From an uncultured Oscillospiraceae bacterium (GTDB lineage Bacteria > Bacillota > Clostridia > Oscillospirales > Oscillospiraceae): 64,000 nt of DNA. Within the stretch, counting starts at the first letter, position 1. Each line of letters opens with the position of its first letter. Shown piece by piece: positions 17,942-26,771 of this stretch. The stretch spans positions 62,001 to 126,000 of the forward strand of contig CAKTOW010000004.1 of NCBI GenBank assembly GCA_934590325.1. The letters are read 5' to 3'. A model generated the notes under the pieces. That model saw only the letters and a list, made by a program, of their open reading frames with translations, did not search any database and was not told where the DNA came from. The translations under genes were made by a program, and so were the position numbers.

Positions 17942-18922
17942 TCAGATGCCCAGCAGCTGCCGCTTCTTGGCGGTGAACTCCTCTTCGGTGAGCACGCCCG
18001 CGTCCAGCAGTGCCTTGTACTTCTGTATCTCGGCCACGGTGTCCACCGCGGGTGCGGCGCTGGCCTGCACGGCGGCCACGGCCGCTGCCGCTGCGGCTGC
18101 CGCCGCCGCGGCGGTGCTGTCCGCCTGGGCCGTCTGCCCGCCGGGCACATCGTCCCACTGCTCGGCGCCGTTGGCGTCCATGATGTGCAGCAGGGCGGCG
18201 GCCAGCTCATGCAGCCCGTTCACCTCGTCCTCGTACTCGTTGAGGTACTCTGCCACGCTGGGGTCGTAGCTGTCAAAATCGGGCGCGCCGGTCTCCTCGC
18301 GGAAGTTGTGCCAGTAGGGATGCGCCAGCGTCAGCTCCACGATGAACTTCTGCGCCGGCGCCTTCATGTCGAAGGTGGGGCGGAAGCGGACGGGCCGGTC
18401 ATCGTCGTCCCGGTGCATCCGGCGGTCCATGTCCTCCATGCGCTCGTATTCATGTACGTCCATGTAGAAGCGGTCGATGGCCGGCTGCATGGCGGCGGCC
18501 CTGTCGGCCACATCGCTGTAATGGCAGTACAGTACGCCGTCCCTGCCCTCGAACAGCACCTTCCCGTCCTCCAGTATCCGGAAGGCCTTCAGGTTCTCCG
18601 GACCGAAGGCGAAAGCGCCGTCGCCCGGTCCCACGCGGAACAGCCGGTGGTCGGTGTCCAGGGTCAGCGTGCCGCTCAGAAAGCCGAAGCTCCTGCGCAG
18701 TGTCTCGGTGAACTGCTCCCGCCGCGCCCTGTTCTCCTCATAGACGGTCATGTACTTTTCCACATCGGCCAGCGACATGGTGTTCAGCGCACCGCCGGGC
18801 AGGTCGATCTTGTTGGCGCACTCCTTGCACAGGGGCATATCCTCCACCTTGGTGGCCAGCAGCCGGGGCGTGGGCGCGCCGCAGAGGGGACAGAGCTTCT
18901 TGTTGTTACTGAACAATCCCAT
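17942..18922 (-). CDS. DUF4428/zinc-ribbon protein with C-terminal SHOCT domain
   Basis: A 326-residue cytoplasmic protein. The N-terminus has a DUF4428-like zinc ribbon (CPLCG near residue 10, CKEC near 33). The middle resembles bacterial PH-like regions and has no catalytic motif. An Ala-rich tract (about 270-290) leads to a C-terminal SHOCT helix pair, EIQKYKALLDAGVLTEEEFTAKKRQLL, known as a short oligomerisation or interaction module. The ATG at 18922 has GGGAGGAAGTACC before it; the longer frame reading further upstream overlaps the bactofilin gene and is rejected. Function unknown. Confidence 0.8.
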   Translation of the reverse strand: MGLFSNNKKLCPLCGAPTPRLLATKVEDMPLCKECANKIDLPGGALNTMSLADVEKYMTVYEENRARREQFTETLRRSFGFLSGTLTLDTDHRLFRVGPGDGAFAFGPENLKAFRILEDGKVLFEGRDGVLYCHYSDVADRAAAMQPAIDRFYMDVHEYERMEDMDRRMHRDDDDRPVRFRPTFDMKAPAQKFIVELTLAHPYWHNFREETGAPDFDSYDPSVAEYLNEYEDEVNGLHELAAALLHIMDANGAEQWDDVPGGQTAQADSTAAAAAAAAAAAVAAVQASAAPAVDTVAEIQKYKALLDAGVLTEEEFTAKKRQLLGI

Positions 18923-18977
18923 GGTACTTCCTCCCGAAAACAGCGTCCGACGTGTCGGACGGAATTGGCCGGTCGAT

Positions 18978-19604
18978 TCAGTCGGCCTTCTTCTCGCCCT
19001 TCTGCTCGGGCTTTGCCGGGGCGGAGAACGCCTTGATCTCCACGCCGCCGCGGATGACGGCGCCCTTGACCACCGCCAGCGTGCCGGTGACCAGCCCGCC
19101 GCTGATCTGCGCCTTCTCCTCCAGCGTAGTGCTGCCGCTGACCTCCAGGTCGCCGTTGATCTTACCGGCACACAGCAGCTCCTTGGCGCTGATGTTACCG
19201 GTGACCTGCGAATCCTCGCTGACGGTGACGGTGCCGGTGACCTTCACATCGCCGGTCAGGGTGCAGCCCATCAGCTTCAGGCTGCCGGCGGTGATGTTGC
19301 TCTGTATCACGGAGCGCAGGGTCACGGTACCGCTGGTGATGATCTCACCCTTGAAGGACCCGGCGATCTCGATGTCTCCGTCGGAGCGCAGCGTGCCCTC
19401 CAGCGCGGTGCCGGAGGCCAGATAGCTGGCGGCGGGCTGGGGCTTTGCCGCCACGGGCTGCACCGCGGGCTTTGCGGCCACGGGCGCGGGCTTCACAGGC
19501 TCGGACTTACCGGGCTGCTTCTTGCCGCCGGCGGCCAGCACCTTGTCATCCTCGCCGCCCACACCGAACAGCTCGAACATAGTACGCTTCATTTCATCTC
19601 GCAT
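18978..19604 (-). CDS. Bactofilin-like polymer-forming protein
   Basis: About 208 residues. A low-complexity Pro/Ala/Lys N-terminal tail (residues 25-60) precedes a right-handed beta-helix of the bactofilin family, seen as short repeats in each rung (GTLRSDGDIEIAGSFKGEI, GTVTLRSVIQSNITAGSL, GDVKVTGTVTVSEDSQVTGNISA). Bactofilins self-assemble into nucleotide-free filaments at the membrane or in the cell. A basic, Glu/Lys-rich end follows the helix. The ATG at 19604 has GGGAGGG upstream and is preferred over 19655. It precedes the SHOCT gene by 55 bases. Confidence 0.88.
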   Translation of the reverse strand: MRDEMKRTMFELFGVGGEDDKVLAAGGKKQPGKSEPVKPAPVAAKPAVQPVAAKPQPAASYLASGTALEGTLRSDGDIEIAGSFKGEIITSGTVTLRSVIQSNITAGSLKLMGCTLTGDVKVTGTVTVSEDSQVTGNISAKELLCAGKINGDLEVSGSTTLEEKAQISGGLVTGTLAVVKGAVIRGGVEIKAFSAPAKPEQKGEKKAD

Positions 19605-19677
19605 AACAATACCCTCCCAATGGTCGTTGTCGTTGTGTTTCTCCTTCATATTCATGCTTCATTGTATGTATACCCGC

Positions 19678-19980
19678 TCAGTCCAACGGCTCTTCAGCAA
19701 AGCCCATCAGACGTCCCGGAATATAGATGAGTGGTTCTTTCAGCACGGCGTTGTAGTTCTCCGCGGCCTGGTGATAGATGCTGCGGCTGCGCTGCAGTAC
19801 CCCCGTCACATCGGCATCGCTGACGGCGGCCGCGGCCCGCTTTTCAAAGGCCTCCATCTGGCTGCGTGCGCTGACCACCATACTGTGCTGCTCCCGCAGT
19901 TTGCGCCGCACCTCCCAGAACCACAGGACGATCAGCGCGGAGGTGCTGAGGATGACCAGCAGCCACAATACCCATTTCAT
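19678..19980 (-). CDS. Small LemA-like membrane protein
   Basis: A 100-residue protein hidden in a much longer shadow frame. One N-terminal membrane helix (WVLWLLVILSTSALIVLWFW) is followed by a long helix of about 65 residues. The end, YHQAAENYNAVLKEPLIYIPGRLMGF, resembles the C-terminal part of LemA proteins (helix, YN, then GRLMGF). It is about half the usual LemA length and lacks most of that helical bundle, so it is a minimal relative or a lookalike. GGGGCGGG precedes the ATG. It diverges from the LytTR regulator gene. Confidence 0.7.
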   Translation of the reverse strand: MKWVLWLLVILSTSALIVLWFWEVRRKLREQHSMVVSARSQMEAFEKRAAAAVSDADVTGVLQRSRSIYHQAAENYNAVLKEPLIYIPGRLMGFAEEPLD

Positions 19981-20114
19981 ACGCACCCGCCCCTTTCTGA
20001 GGGCAAAGTCCGCCCCCTCTTTCTCTATGTTCCATAGCGTAGCACATCCGCGGGATATTGGGTGACGAAACGCCTGAAATGCATCAGATACGACACGAAA
20101 TGTAAAATCAGCGG

Positions 20115-20143
20115 CTGACAAGCCGGTTTTTCTGTGATAGAAT
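20115..20143 (+). promoter_or_regulatory. Promoter of the LytTR/kinase operon
   Basis: CTGACA (20115-20120) and TAGAAT (20138-20143) with 17-base spacing. Its -10 covers the first possible GTG of the regulator frame, which supports the later GTG start. Confidence 0.6.
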
Positions 20144-20202
20144 ACCCTCACGGACCGTACAGCCCGCCTGTACGGATCATCGGGGAAGGGCAGGTGCGCG
20201 CC

Positions 20203-20922
20203 GTGTATATCGCCGTATGTGACGATCAGATCGAGGAACTGGAAAAGCTGACAGGTCTGCTGGAGGCCTGGCGCACGGACCGCAAGGCCAACGTGCGCTA
20301 TCAGACGTTCCGCAGCGCCGCCGAGCTGCTGGACGCGGCGCAGCGCGAGGGCTTCACCCTCTACCTGCTGGACGTGCTGATGCCCGGCATGAGCGGCATG
20401 GAGGCCGCCCGCGAGATACGCGCCTTTGACGCGGCGGCGGAGGTGGTGTTCCTGACCACGTCCCCCGGCTTCGCCTACGAGAGCTACGGCGTTCGCGCCC
20501 TGGAATACCTGCTCAAGCCCCTCAGCAGCAAGCTGCTGTTCCCCATACTGGACAAGCTCTACCTCCGCGAGCAGAAGCCCCAGGACGGCCTCACCGTCCG
20601 CTCCGACGGCATGCTGATACGCCTGCCCTTCTCCCACCTCAGCTTTGTGGAGGTCAACGGCAAGCACCTGTTCTTCAACATGGCGGACGGCGCAGTGCAC
20701 GAGGTGTCCGCCAGCATGAAGGAGTACGAGGGCGCGCTGCTGGCCCGTCCGGAGTTCATGCGGGTGCACCGCTCCTACATCGTCAATATGCTGCAGGCAG
20801 AGACACTGTCCCCCACCGGGCTTACCACCTTCTCCGGGCAGACTGTGCCCGTGTCGCGGCTGCTGTACGGCCAGCTGCAGAGGGACTATCTGGCGCTGCT
20901 GTTTTCGGGAAGGGAGCTGTAA
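20203..20922 (+). CDS. LytTR-family response regulator (AgrA-like)
   Basis: About 239 residues from a GTG start. The N-terminal receiver domain has acidic pocket residues CDD near the start, phospho-acceptor Asp57 in LLDVLMPG, and the TTS and LKP switch positions. The C-terminal LytTR DNA-binding domain contains EVNGKHLFF, the HRSYIVNM signature and VPVSR. The start at 20203 is chosen because the promoter -10 lies at 20138-20143 and GCAGGTG precedes this GTG. It is the only regulator for two adjacent kinases. Regulators of this type usually control peptide-signalled or surface functions. Confidence 0.9.
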   Translation: MYIAVCDDQIEELEKLTGLLEAWRTDRKANVRYQTFRSAAELLDAAQREGFTLYLLDVLMPGMSGMEAAREIRAFDAAAEVVFLTTSPGFAYESYGVRALEYLLKPLSSKLLFPILDKLYLREQKPQDGLTVRSDGMLIRLPFSHLSFVEVNGKHLFFNMADGAVHEVSASMKEYEGALLARPEFMRVHRSYIVNMLQAETLSPTGLTTFSGQTVPVSRLLYGQLQRDYLALLFSGREL

Positions 20923-20927
20923 CATCT

Positions 20928-22232
20928 ATGTTCGACATGTCCCTTCGTTCCGCGCTGGATGTGTTCTGCTACGTGCTGGTGCTGGTCTACGGGCTGGCCC
21001 TCAGCGCGGACATCGCCACCGGCGGCACCGTCACCCGCCGCCAGAAGCGTATGCTCTCGCTGCTGTGCCTGCTGTTCCTGGCGATACAGGCCCTGGGCTT
21101 TGTGCTGCTGGGCGAGCGCATGGTGGAGCGCCTCTACCCGCTGATCGTCCACCTGCCCCTGGTGCTCATCCTGATGGTATTTATGAAGCGCCCTGTGGGC
21201 GTGGCCGTGGTCAGCACCTGCGCCGCCTACCTCTGCTGCCAGCCGCCCCGCTGGGGCCGCATCGCCGTGGAAGCGCTGACCGGCAGCACCCTGGCCGCCC
21301 AGCTGGTCTACATCCTGCTGGTGCCGCTGCTGTACTGGCTGTTCCACCGCTTCTTCGTGGGCGCGGCCTATAGCGCCATGACCGCCTCCCGCTCGGCGCT
21401 GCTGCTGTTCGGCAGCCTGCCCGTTACCTATTATGTTTTCGACTACGCCACCACTATTTATTCCGACGCGCTCTACTCTGGTATCCAGGCGCTGAACGAG
21501 TTCCTGCCCACGGCGCTGGTGACGTTCTACGTGCTGTTCCTGCCCGCCTTCCACGCCCAGACGCAGAAGCGCGCCGCTGCGGAGATGCAGCGCTCCATGC
21601 TGGAATCGGAGCTGGAGCAGTCCCAGCTGGAGATGGATTCCCTGCGCCAGCTGGAGGCCCAGACCGCCATCTACCAGCACGATATGCGCCACCACCTGAA
21701 CATGCTGGACGGCCTGCTCTCGTCGGGCAAGCCCGACCAGGCGGAGGAATACATCCAGAAGGTCCAGGCGGACATCGAGTCCATCACCCCCCGTCGCTTC
21801 TGCGAGAACGAGCTGGTGAACCTCCTGTGCTCGTCCTTCACCGCCAAGGCCCGCAAGGCCGGCATCACGCTGACCGTGGAGGCAAAGCTGCCTAACGCCC
21901 TTGCTATCTCCGACACGGAGCTGTGCTCCCTCCTGAGCAACGGCCTTGAGAATGCCCTCCACGCCGTGTCGGAGCAGCCCGCCGGTGAGCGGTGGGTGAC
22001 CCTCTACTGCGGCGTGCGGCAGAACAAGCTGCTCATCGAGATACGCAATCCCTGCCACGGCGAGGTGCCCATGCAGGACGGCATCCCCGTCAGCGGACGG
22101 GAGGGCCACGGCTTCGGCTGCCGCAGCATCCGCACCATCGCCCAGCGCAACAGCGGCCTGTGCATGTTCACCGCCCAGGGCGGCGAATTCTGCATGCAGG
22201 TGATGCTCCCCGTGCTGGATACCAATGCGTAA
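20928..22232 (+). CDS. AgrC-like sensor histidine kinase, copy 1
   Basis: A 434-residue protein. The N-terminal half has about six membrane helices without recognisable ligand domain, then a short coiled linker (ESELEQSQLEMDSLRQLEAQ). The dimerisation/phosphotransfer segment YQHDMRHHLNMLDGLL gives His251 as likely phospho-acceptor. A GHKL ATPase domain follows with N-box NGLENALHA and G-box GHGFGCRSI. It starts 5 bases after the regulator stop. Its C-terminal half is nearly identical to copy 2 at DNA level while the sensor halves are unrelated. Confidence 0.9.
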   Translation: MFDMSLRSALDVFCYVLVLVYGLALSADIATGGTVTRRQKRMLSLLCLLFLAIQALGFVLLGERMVERLYPLIVHLPLVLILMVFMKRPVGVAVVSTCAAYLCCQPPRWGRIAVEALTGSTLAAQLVYILLVPLLYWLFHRFFVGAAYSAMTASRSALLLFGSLPVTYYVFDYATTIYSDALYSGIQALNEFLPTALVTFYVLFLPAFHAQTQKRAAAEMQRSMLESELEQSQLEMDSLRQLEAQTAIYQHDMRHHLNMLDGLLSSGKPDQAEEYIQKVQADIESITPRRFCENELVNLLCSSFTAKARKAGITLTVEAKLPNALAISDTELCSLLSNGLENALHAVSEQPAGERWVTLYCGVRQNKLLIEIRNPCHGEVPMQDGIPVSGREGHGFGCRSIRTIAQRNSGLCMFTAQGGEFCMQVMLPVLDTNA

Positions 22233-22269
22233 CACGACCTGACGAACCACAGAAGGGAGGATATGGTAT

Positions 22270-23568
22270 ATGCGGCTGGAGACCTTCTCCCCGGCGCTGA
22301 CGCTGCTCTTCGTGGCGGTGATGATGTGCATGATGATGGACATCCACTATGCCGCTCTGACGAAACTGCAGAAATGGCTGGCGCCCCTCATCGTCCTGGC
22401 ACTGATGGTGATGAACCACCTGCTGCACGTCTACCACGGTGTCTACGCCGAGCGGTATATGTGGCTGAACATGCACCTGCCTTTCTTCCTGCTGTTCCTG
22501 TGGCTCACCCGCTGCGGTGTCATCAAAATGGCTTTCATGATACTGTCGGCCTTCACCTTCACCGCCCCCACCATCGTCCTCAGCAACTTCGTGATGATGC
22601 TGCTGCCGGACGACCGCTGGGCGCTGCTGGCCAGCAACCTGATCTCCTATCTGGCCATCCTGGCGCTGGTGCAGTTCGTGTTTCGCCGCGGCTTCAACTA
22701 CATCGTCAAGTACGGCAGCAACCGGCTGTTCCTGCAGTTCTCCGTGGTGCCCTTCGTGTACTACATCTACGTGTTCGCGGCACTGAACGCGGACTTCTCC
22801 TCCCTGGTGACGCCCCTGACCCCTGGAAACCTGCTGGTGCGCTATTTCCCCTCCCTTGAGGTGTTCGTGTTCTATTTCCTGCTGCTGGAGGTCTACCGCA
22901 GTCTCAGTGAGCGCAAGGAGATGGAGACCACCCAGACGGCGCTGACCCAGCAGCTGCGTTCCGCCGAGGAACAGATGACGCTGCTGAACCAGTCCCAGAC
23001 CCAGACGGCGGTGTACCAGCACGATATGCGCCACCACCTGAACATGCTGGACGGCCTGCTCTCGTCGGGCAAGCCCGACCAGGCGGAGGAATACATCCAG
23101 AAGGTCCAGGCGGACATCGAGTCCGTCACCCCTCGCCGCTTCTGCGAGAATGAGCTGGTGAACCTCCTGTGCTCGTCCTTCACCGCCAAGGCCCGCAAGG
23201 CCGGCATCGCGCTGACCGTGGAAGCAAAGCTCCCCAACGCGCTGTCTATCTCCGACACGGAGCTGTGTTCCCTTTTGAGCAACGCGCTGGAAAACGCACT
23301 GCGGGCGGTGTCGGAGCTGCCGGAGGGACAGCGTCACGTGTCCCTGTACTGCGGTGTGCGGCAGAACAAGCTGCTCATCGAGGTGCGGAACCCCTACGCC
23401 GGCGAGGTGGTCATGCAGGACGGTATCCCCGTCAGCGGCCGGGAGGACCACGGCTTCGGCTGCCGCAGCATCTGCACCATCGCCCAGCGCAACGGCGGCC
23501 TCTGCGTGTTCGCGGCGCAGGACAAGGAGTTCTGTATGCAGGCGATGCTGCCGGTGCTGGAGAGGTAA
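22270..23568 (+). CDS. AgrC-like sensor histidine kinase, copy 2
   Basis: A 432-residue paralogue of the preceding kinase. A different multi-helix membrane sensor (MRLETFSPALTLLFVAVMMCM onward, about seven hydrophobic segments) precedes a coiled linker and the same YQHDMRHHLNML segment; the likely phospho-acceptor is again His251. The GHKL domain has N-box NALENALRA and G-box HGFGCRSI. Bases 23014-23124 are identical to 21672-21782 of copy 1. It presumably feeds the same single response regulator in answer to a different signal. AGAAGGGAGG lies about 15 bases before the ATG. Confidence 0.9.
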   Translation: MRLETFSPALTLLFVAVMMCMMMDIHYAALTKLQKWLAPLIVLALMVMNHLLHVYHGVYAERYMWLNMHLPFFLLFLWLTRCGVIKMAFMILSAFTFTAPTIVLSNFVMMLLPDDRWALLASNLISYLAILALVQFVFRRGFNYIVKYGSNRLFLQFSVVPFVYYIYVFAALNADFSSLVTPLTPGNLLVRYFPSLEVFVFYFLLLEVYRSLSERKEMETTQTALTQQLRSAEEQMTLLNQSQTQTAVYQHDMRHHLNMLDGLLSSGKPDQAEEYIQKVQADIESVTPRRFCENELVNLLCSSFTAKARKAGIALTVEAKLPNALSISDTELCSLLSNALENALRAVSELPEGQRHVSLYCGVRQNKLLIEVRNPYAGEVVMQDGIPVSGREDHGFGCRSICTIAQRNGGLCVFAAQDKEFCMQAMLPVLER

Positions 23569-23599
23569 AAGAGATTTCGGGAGAGGTAAGAAAAGCTTT

Positions 23600-23634
23600 C
23601 GAAAGAGCCGCCCAAGGCGGCTCTTTCTTTTTTG
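23600..23634 (+). terminator. Terminator of the LytTR/kinase operon
   Basis: The stem GAAAGAGCCGCC / GGCGGCTCTTTC with loop CAA is followed by TTTTTT. Confidence 0.92.
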
Positions 23635-23688
23635 CCCGGTATTCTCGACATACTATCACGCTTTGGACAAAATGCGGCGGTTCTCACC

Positions 23689-23717
23689 TTGTTTTTCCGT
23701 CGTTCCCGTGCTATAAT
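23689..23717 (+). promoter_or_regulatory. Promoter of the Fe-S/Mo hydroxylase gene
   Basis: TTGTTT (23689-23694) and TATAAT (23712-23717) with 17-base spacing lie about 50 bases before the start. Confidence 0.7.
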
Positions 23718-23768
23718 TTCTGCAAATACCAGAGATAAGCCCGGCCGGGCGCAAAGGAGAGATACACT

Positions 23769-26357
23769 ATGGCGACATTTACCGTGAACGGCAAGTCCGT
23801 CACTGTGGAAAAGAACCAGAAGCTCATCCGCTTTCTGCGGGACGAGCTGCACCTGACCTCCGTGAAGGACGGATGCAGCGAGGGTGCCTGCGGCACCTGC
23901 CACGTGCTGATCGACGGCAAGCCCACCAAGGCCTGCATCCCCCAGACGGACAAGCTGGAGGGCAAAAGCATCGTCACCGTGGAGGGCCTTTCCGACTGGG
24001 AAAAGCAGGTGTTCACCTTCGCCTTCGGCGAGGCGGGCGCCGTGCAGTGCGGCTTCTGCATCCCCGGCATGGTCATCTCCGCCAAGGCTCTGCTGGACGT
24101 GAACCCCGACCCCACCCGTGAGGAGGCCGCCTTTGCCATCCGCAACAATATCTGCCGCTGCACCGGCTACGTGAAGATCATCGACGGCATCCTGCTGGCG
24201 GCGAAGATCTTCCGCGAGGGCGCGATCCCCGCCCCCTCCGCCGACGACTGGCGCATGGGCAGCCGCGTCCACCGTCTGGACGTGGAGGAGAAGGTGCTGG
24301 GCTATGGGCAGTACCCCGACGACGTGTACGTGGACGGTATGTGCTACGGCGGTGCGGTACGCAGCCAATACGCCCGCGCCCGGGTGCTGTCCATCGACAC
24401 CGCGGCGGCGGAGGCTCTGCCCGGCGTCCTCTGCGTGGCGACGCAGAAGGACATCCCCGGCAAGGTCAATGTGGGCCACCTGAAAAAGGACCAGCCCACC
24501 CTTATCGGCGTGGGCGAGCTGGTACACTACCTGGGCGACAGCGTGGCACTGATCTGCGCCGTGGATCAGGAGACGGTGGAGGCGGCCAAAAAGCTGGTCA
24601 AGGTGGAATATGAGGTGCTCCCCGCCGTCCATAACCCCGCCGAGGCGGCAGCGCCCGGCGCGCCCCTGGTGTTCGACGAGGAGGAGAGCAACGTCCAGGC
24701 CTACAAGCATGTGTCCCGCGGCGATGCCGAGACCGCCATCAAAAACGCCAAGTACGTCTTGACCCAGCACTTCTCCACCCCGTGGACGGAGCACGCCTTT
24801 CTGGAGCCCGAGTGCTGCGTGGCCCTGCCCCTGGACAACGGCGGCGTGAAGCTGCTGACCACCGATCAGAGCTCCCACACCACCATGCACGAGTGCGCGG
24901 CCATGCTGGGCGTGGACTACGACCACTGCCAGGTGCAGAACTGTCTGGTGGGCGGCGGCTTCGGCGGCAAGGAGGATATGTCCGTCCAACACCACGCCGC
25001 GCTGCTGTGCTATCTGACCCGCAAGCCCGTGAAGTTCAAGCTCAGCCGTCAGGAGTCCATCCTGGTCCATCCCAAGCGGCACAGCATGGACATGGAGTTC
25101 ACCATGGGCTGCGACGAAAACGGCATCATTCAGGGCGTCAAGGCCAGCGTGGTGTCCGATACCGGTGCCTTCGCCTCCCTGGGCGGGCCCGTGCTGGAGC
25201 GCGCCTGCACCCACGCGGCGGGCCCCTACGCCTACGAGAACTTCGAGATCGAGGGCCGCGCCTACTATACCAACAATCCCCCCGCCGGTGCCTTCCGGGG
25301 CTTCGGCGTGACCCAGACCTGCTTCTGCACGGAGACGCTGCTGAACCAGATGGCCGACCTGGTGGGCATCACCCCCTGGGAGATACGCTACCGCAACGCC
25401 ATCCGTCCCGGCGGCGTCCTGCCCAACGGCCAGATCGTGGATGACTCCACCGGCCTGGTGGAAACGCTGGAGGCCATCAAGCCCGCCTATGACGAGGCCG
25501 TGGCCAACGGCGACCCCGTGGGCATCGCCTGCGCCATGAAGAACGCCGGCGTGGGCGTGGGCATCCCCGACTGGGGCCGCTGCAAGCTCATCGTGGAGGA
25601 GGACGGCAAGGTACACATCTACTCCGGCGCCAGCTGCATCGGGCAGGGTCTCGGCACCGTGCTGGTGCAGGTGGTGGTGACCAACACGGGGCTGCACCGT
25701 GACGACATCGTGTACGAGCGCAGCAACACCTGGATCGCCCCCGACTCCGGCGACACCTCCGGCTCCCGCCAGACGCTGGTGACGGGCGAGGCTACCCGCC
25801 GCGCCTGCGAGAAGCTGAAGGCCGAGCTGGATGCCGGCAAGTCCCTTGCCGACCTGAAGGGCACGGAGTTCTACGGTGAGTACCTGGCCAAGACCGACCC
25901 CCTGGGCGCCGACGTGCCCAACCCCGTCAGCCACGTGGCCTACGGCTACGCCACCCAGATGTGCATCCTGGATAAGGACACCGGCCGCATCAAGAAGATG
26001 GTGGCCGCCCACGACGTGGGCAAGGCCGTGAACCCCCTGAGCGTGGAGGGTCAGATCGAGGGCGGCGTTGTCATGTCCATGGGCTATGCCCTGACGGAGA
26101 AATACCCCATCGACGAGAACTGCAAGCCCACCGCCAAGTACGGTATGCTGGGCCTGTTCCGCGCCAACCAGATCCCCCCGGAGATACAGGCCATCGTGGT
26201 GGAGAAGCCCGGCCTGAACGTGGCCGGCGGTGCCATCGGCATCGGCGAGATCACCTCCATCCCCACCGCCCCCGCCATTGCGGACGCCTACTACCGCCTG
26301 ACCGGTCAGCGGGAGTACAGCCTTCCCCTGCAAAACACCCCCTACGCGAAGAAGTAA
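23769..26357 (+). CDS. Selenium-dependent xanthine dehydrogenase-type molybdenum hydroxylase (fused Fe-S and Mo domains)
   Basis: An 862-residue xanthine oxidase-family enzyme without a FAD domain. The first 80 residues are a plant-type [2Fe-2S] domain (DGCSEGACGTCH, later Cys in KAC). The next 80 are the second [2Fe-2S] domain (QCGFCIPGMV, CRCTGY). From about residue 165 on are the Mo-pterin domains, with GGGFGGKED, AFRGFGVTQ, SGSRQTL and catalytic Glu827 in GIGEITS. Members of this architecture near SelD/YqeB are the Se-dependent hydroxylases, thought to carry a labile Se ligand on Mo and to hydroxylate purines or N-heterocycles. Electron acceptor and substrate are unknown. AAGGAGAG precedes the ATG. 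Confidence 0.9.
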   Translation: MATFTVNGKSVTVEKNQKLIRFLRDELHLTSVKDGCSEGACGTCHVLIDGKPTKACIPQTDKLEGKSIVTVEGLSDWEKQVFTFAFGEAGAVQCGFCIPGMVISAKALLDVNPDPTREEAAFAIRNNICRCTGYVKIIDGILLAAKIFREGAIPAPSADDWRMGSRVHRLDVEEKVLGYGQYPDDVYVDGMCYGGAVRSQYARARVLSIDTAAAEALPGVLCVATQKDIPGKVNVGHLKKDQPTLIGVGELVHYLGDSVALICAVDQETVEAAKKLVKVEYEVLPAVHNPAEAAAPGAPLVFDEEESNVQAYKHVSRGDAETAIKNAKYVLTQHFSTPWTEHAFLEPECCVALPLDNGGVKLLTTDQSSHTTMHECAAMLGVDYDHCQVQNCLVGGGFGGKEDMSVQHHAALLCYLTRKPVKFKLSRQESILVHPKRHSMDMEFTMGCDENGIIQGVKASVVSDTGAFASLGGPVLERACTHAAGPYAYENFEIEGRAYYTNNPPAGAFRGFGVTQTCFCTETLLNQMADLVGITPWEIRYRNAIRPGGVLPNGQIVDDSTGLVETLEAIKPAYDEAVANGDPVGIACAMKNAGVGVGIPDWGRCKLIVEEDGKVHIYSGASCIGQGLGTVLVQVVVTNTGLHRDDIVYERSNTWIAPDSGDTSGSRQTLVTGEATRRACEKLKAELDAGKSLADLKGTEFYGEYLAKTDPLGADVPNPVSHVAYGYATQMCILDKDTGRIKKMVAAHDVGKAVNPLSVEGQIEGGVVMSMGYALTEKYPIDENCKPTAKYGMLGLFRANQIPPEIQAIVVEKPGLNVAGGAIGIGEITSIPTAPAIADAYYRLTGQREYSLPLQNTPYAKK

Positions 26358-26366
26358 GGTATCGCT

Positions 26367-26753
26367 GTGGAAGAGATATGTCGTATTGACATCGACAAAT
26401 ACGCGTGCGCGGTATCCGGAGTGATCCGCTCGGGGTTGCTCATTCTTACAGACAATCAGAAGGAGCATATCATCAAGAGGCGTGGGCAGGATTTCTATGA
26501 TGTGTATAGCCCTTACTTCCCGGAAATAGCGAAAGACCCGGATTATATATTTGCGGATGGGGCCCACGACAACACAGTGCTTGCCAGCAAAACCGTGTTG
26601 TCGGCCGGGCGGAATGTGCATCTTGTTATTCGCCTTGCGCTGACGGATGACGCCGAAGGAATGGAAAATTCGATAATCACCGCCATTATAGAAAATGATA
26701 AGCGTTATGAGCAGCGCCTTCGTAACAACGTACCCCTTTACAAAAAGGGATAA
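26367..26753 (+). CDS. Candidate phage-type BECR-fold (PBECR-like) nuclease
   Basis: A 128-residue protein with GTG start 9 bases after the hydroxylase stop and only a weak ribosome site (AAGGT). The pattern KEHIIKRRGQDFYDVYSPYFPEIAKDPDYIF, followed by a beta-rich part and a C-terminal IITAIIENDKRYEQRL, resembles barnase-EndoU-colicin-RelE (BECR) RNase domains of the phage/mobile-element group, where a His-Arg pair and a late Thr are expected to be catalytic. Base composition is clearly AT-richer than its neighbours, suggesting transfer. No protein antitoxin is adjacent. Its last codons contain the -35 of the following RNA gene. Fold assignment is tentative. Confidence 0.6.
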   Translation: MEEICRIDIDKYACAVSGVIRSGLLILTDNQKEHIIKRRGQDFYDVYSPYFPEIAKDPDYIFADGAHDNTVLASKTVLSAGRNVHLVIRLALTDDAEGMENSIITAIIENDKRYEQRLRNNVPLYKKG

Positions 26754-26765
26754 ACTGTGTATAAT
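26737..26765 (+). promoter_or_regulatory. Promoter of the structured RNA
   Basis: TTTACA (26737-26742) and TATAAT (26760-26765) are spaced by 17 bases. The -35 lies inside the last codons of the nuclease gene. Confidence 0.75.
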
Positions 26766-26771
26766 GAAGGT

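Noticed and set aside
20134..20202. Longer start for the LytTR regulator at GTG 20134
   Set aside because: The predicted -10 element covers this codon, so the transcript would not contain it. The GTG at 20203 has a ribosome site.
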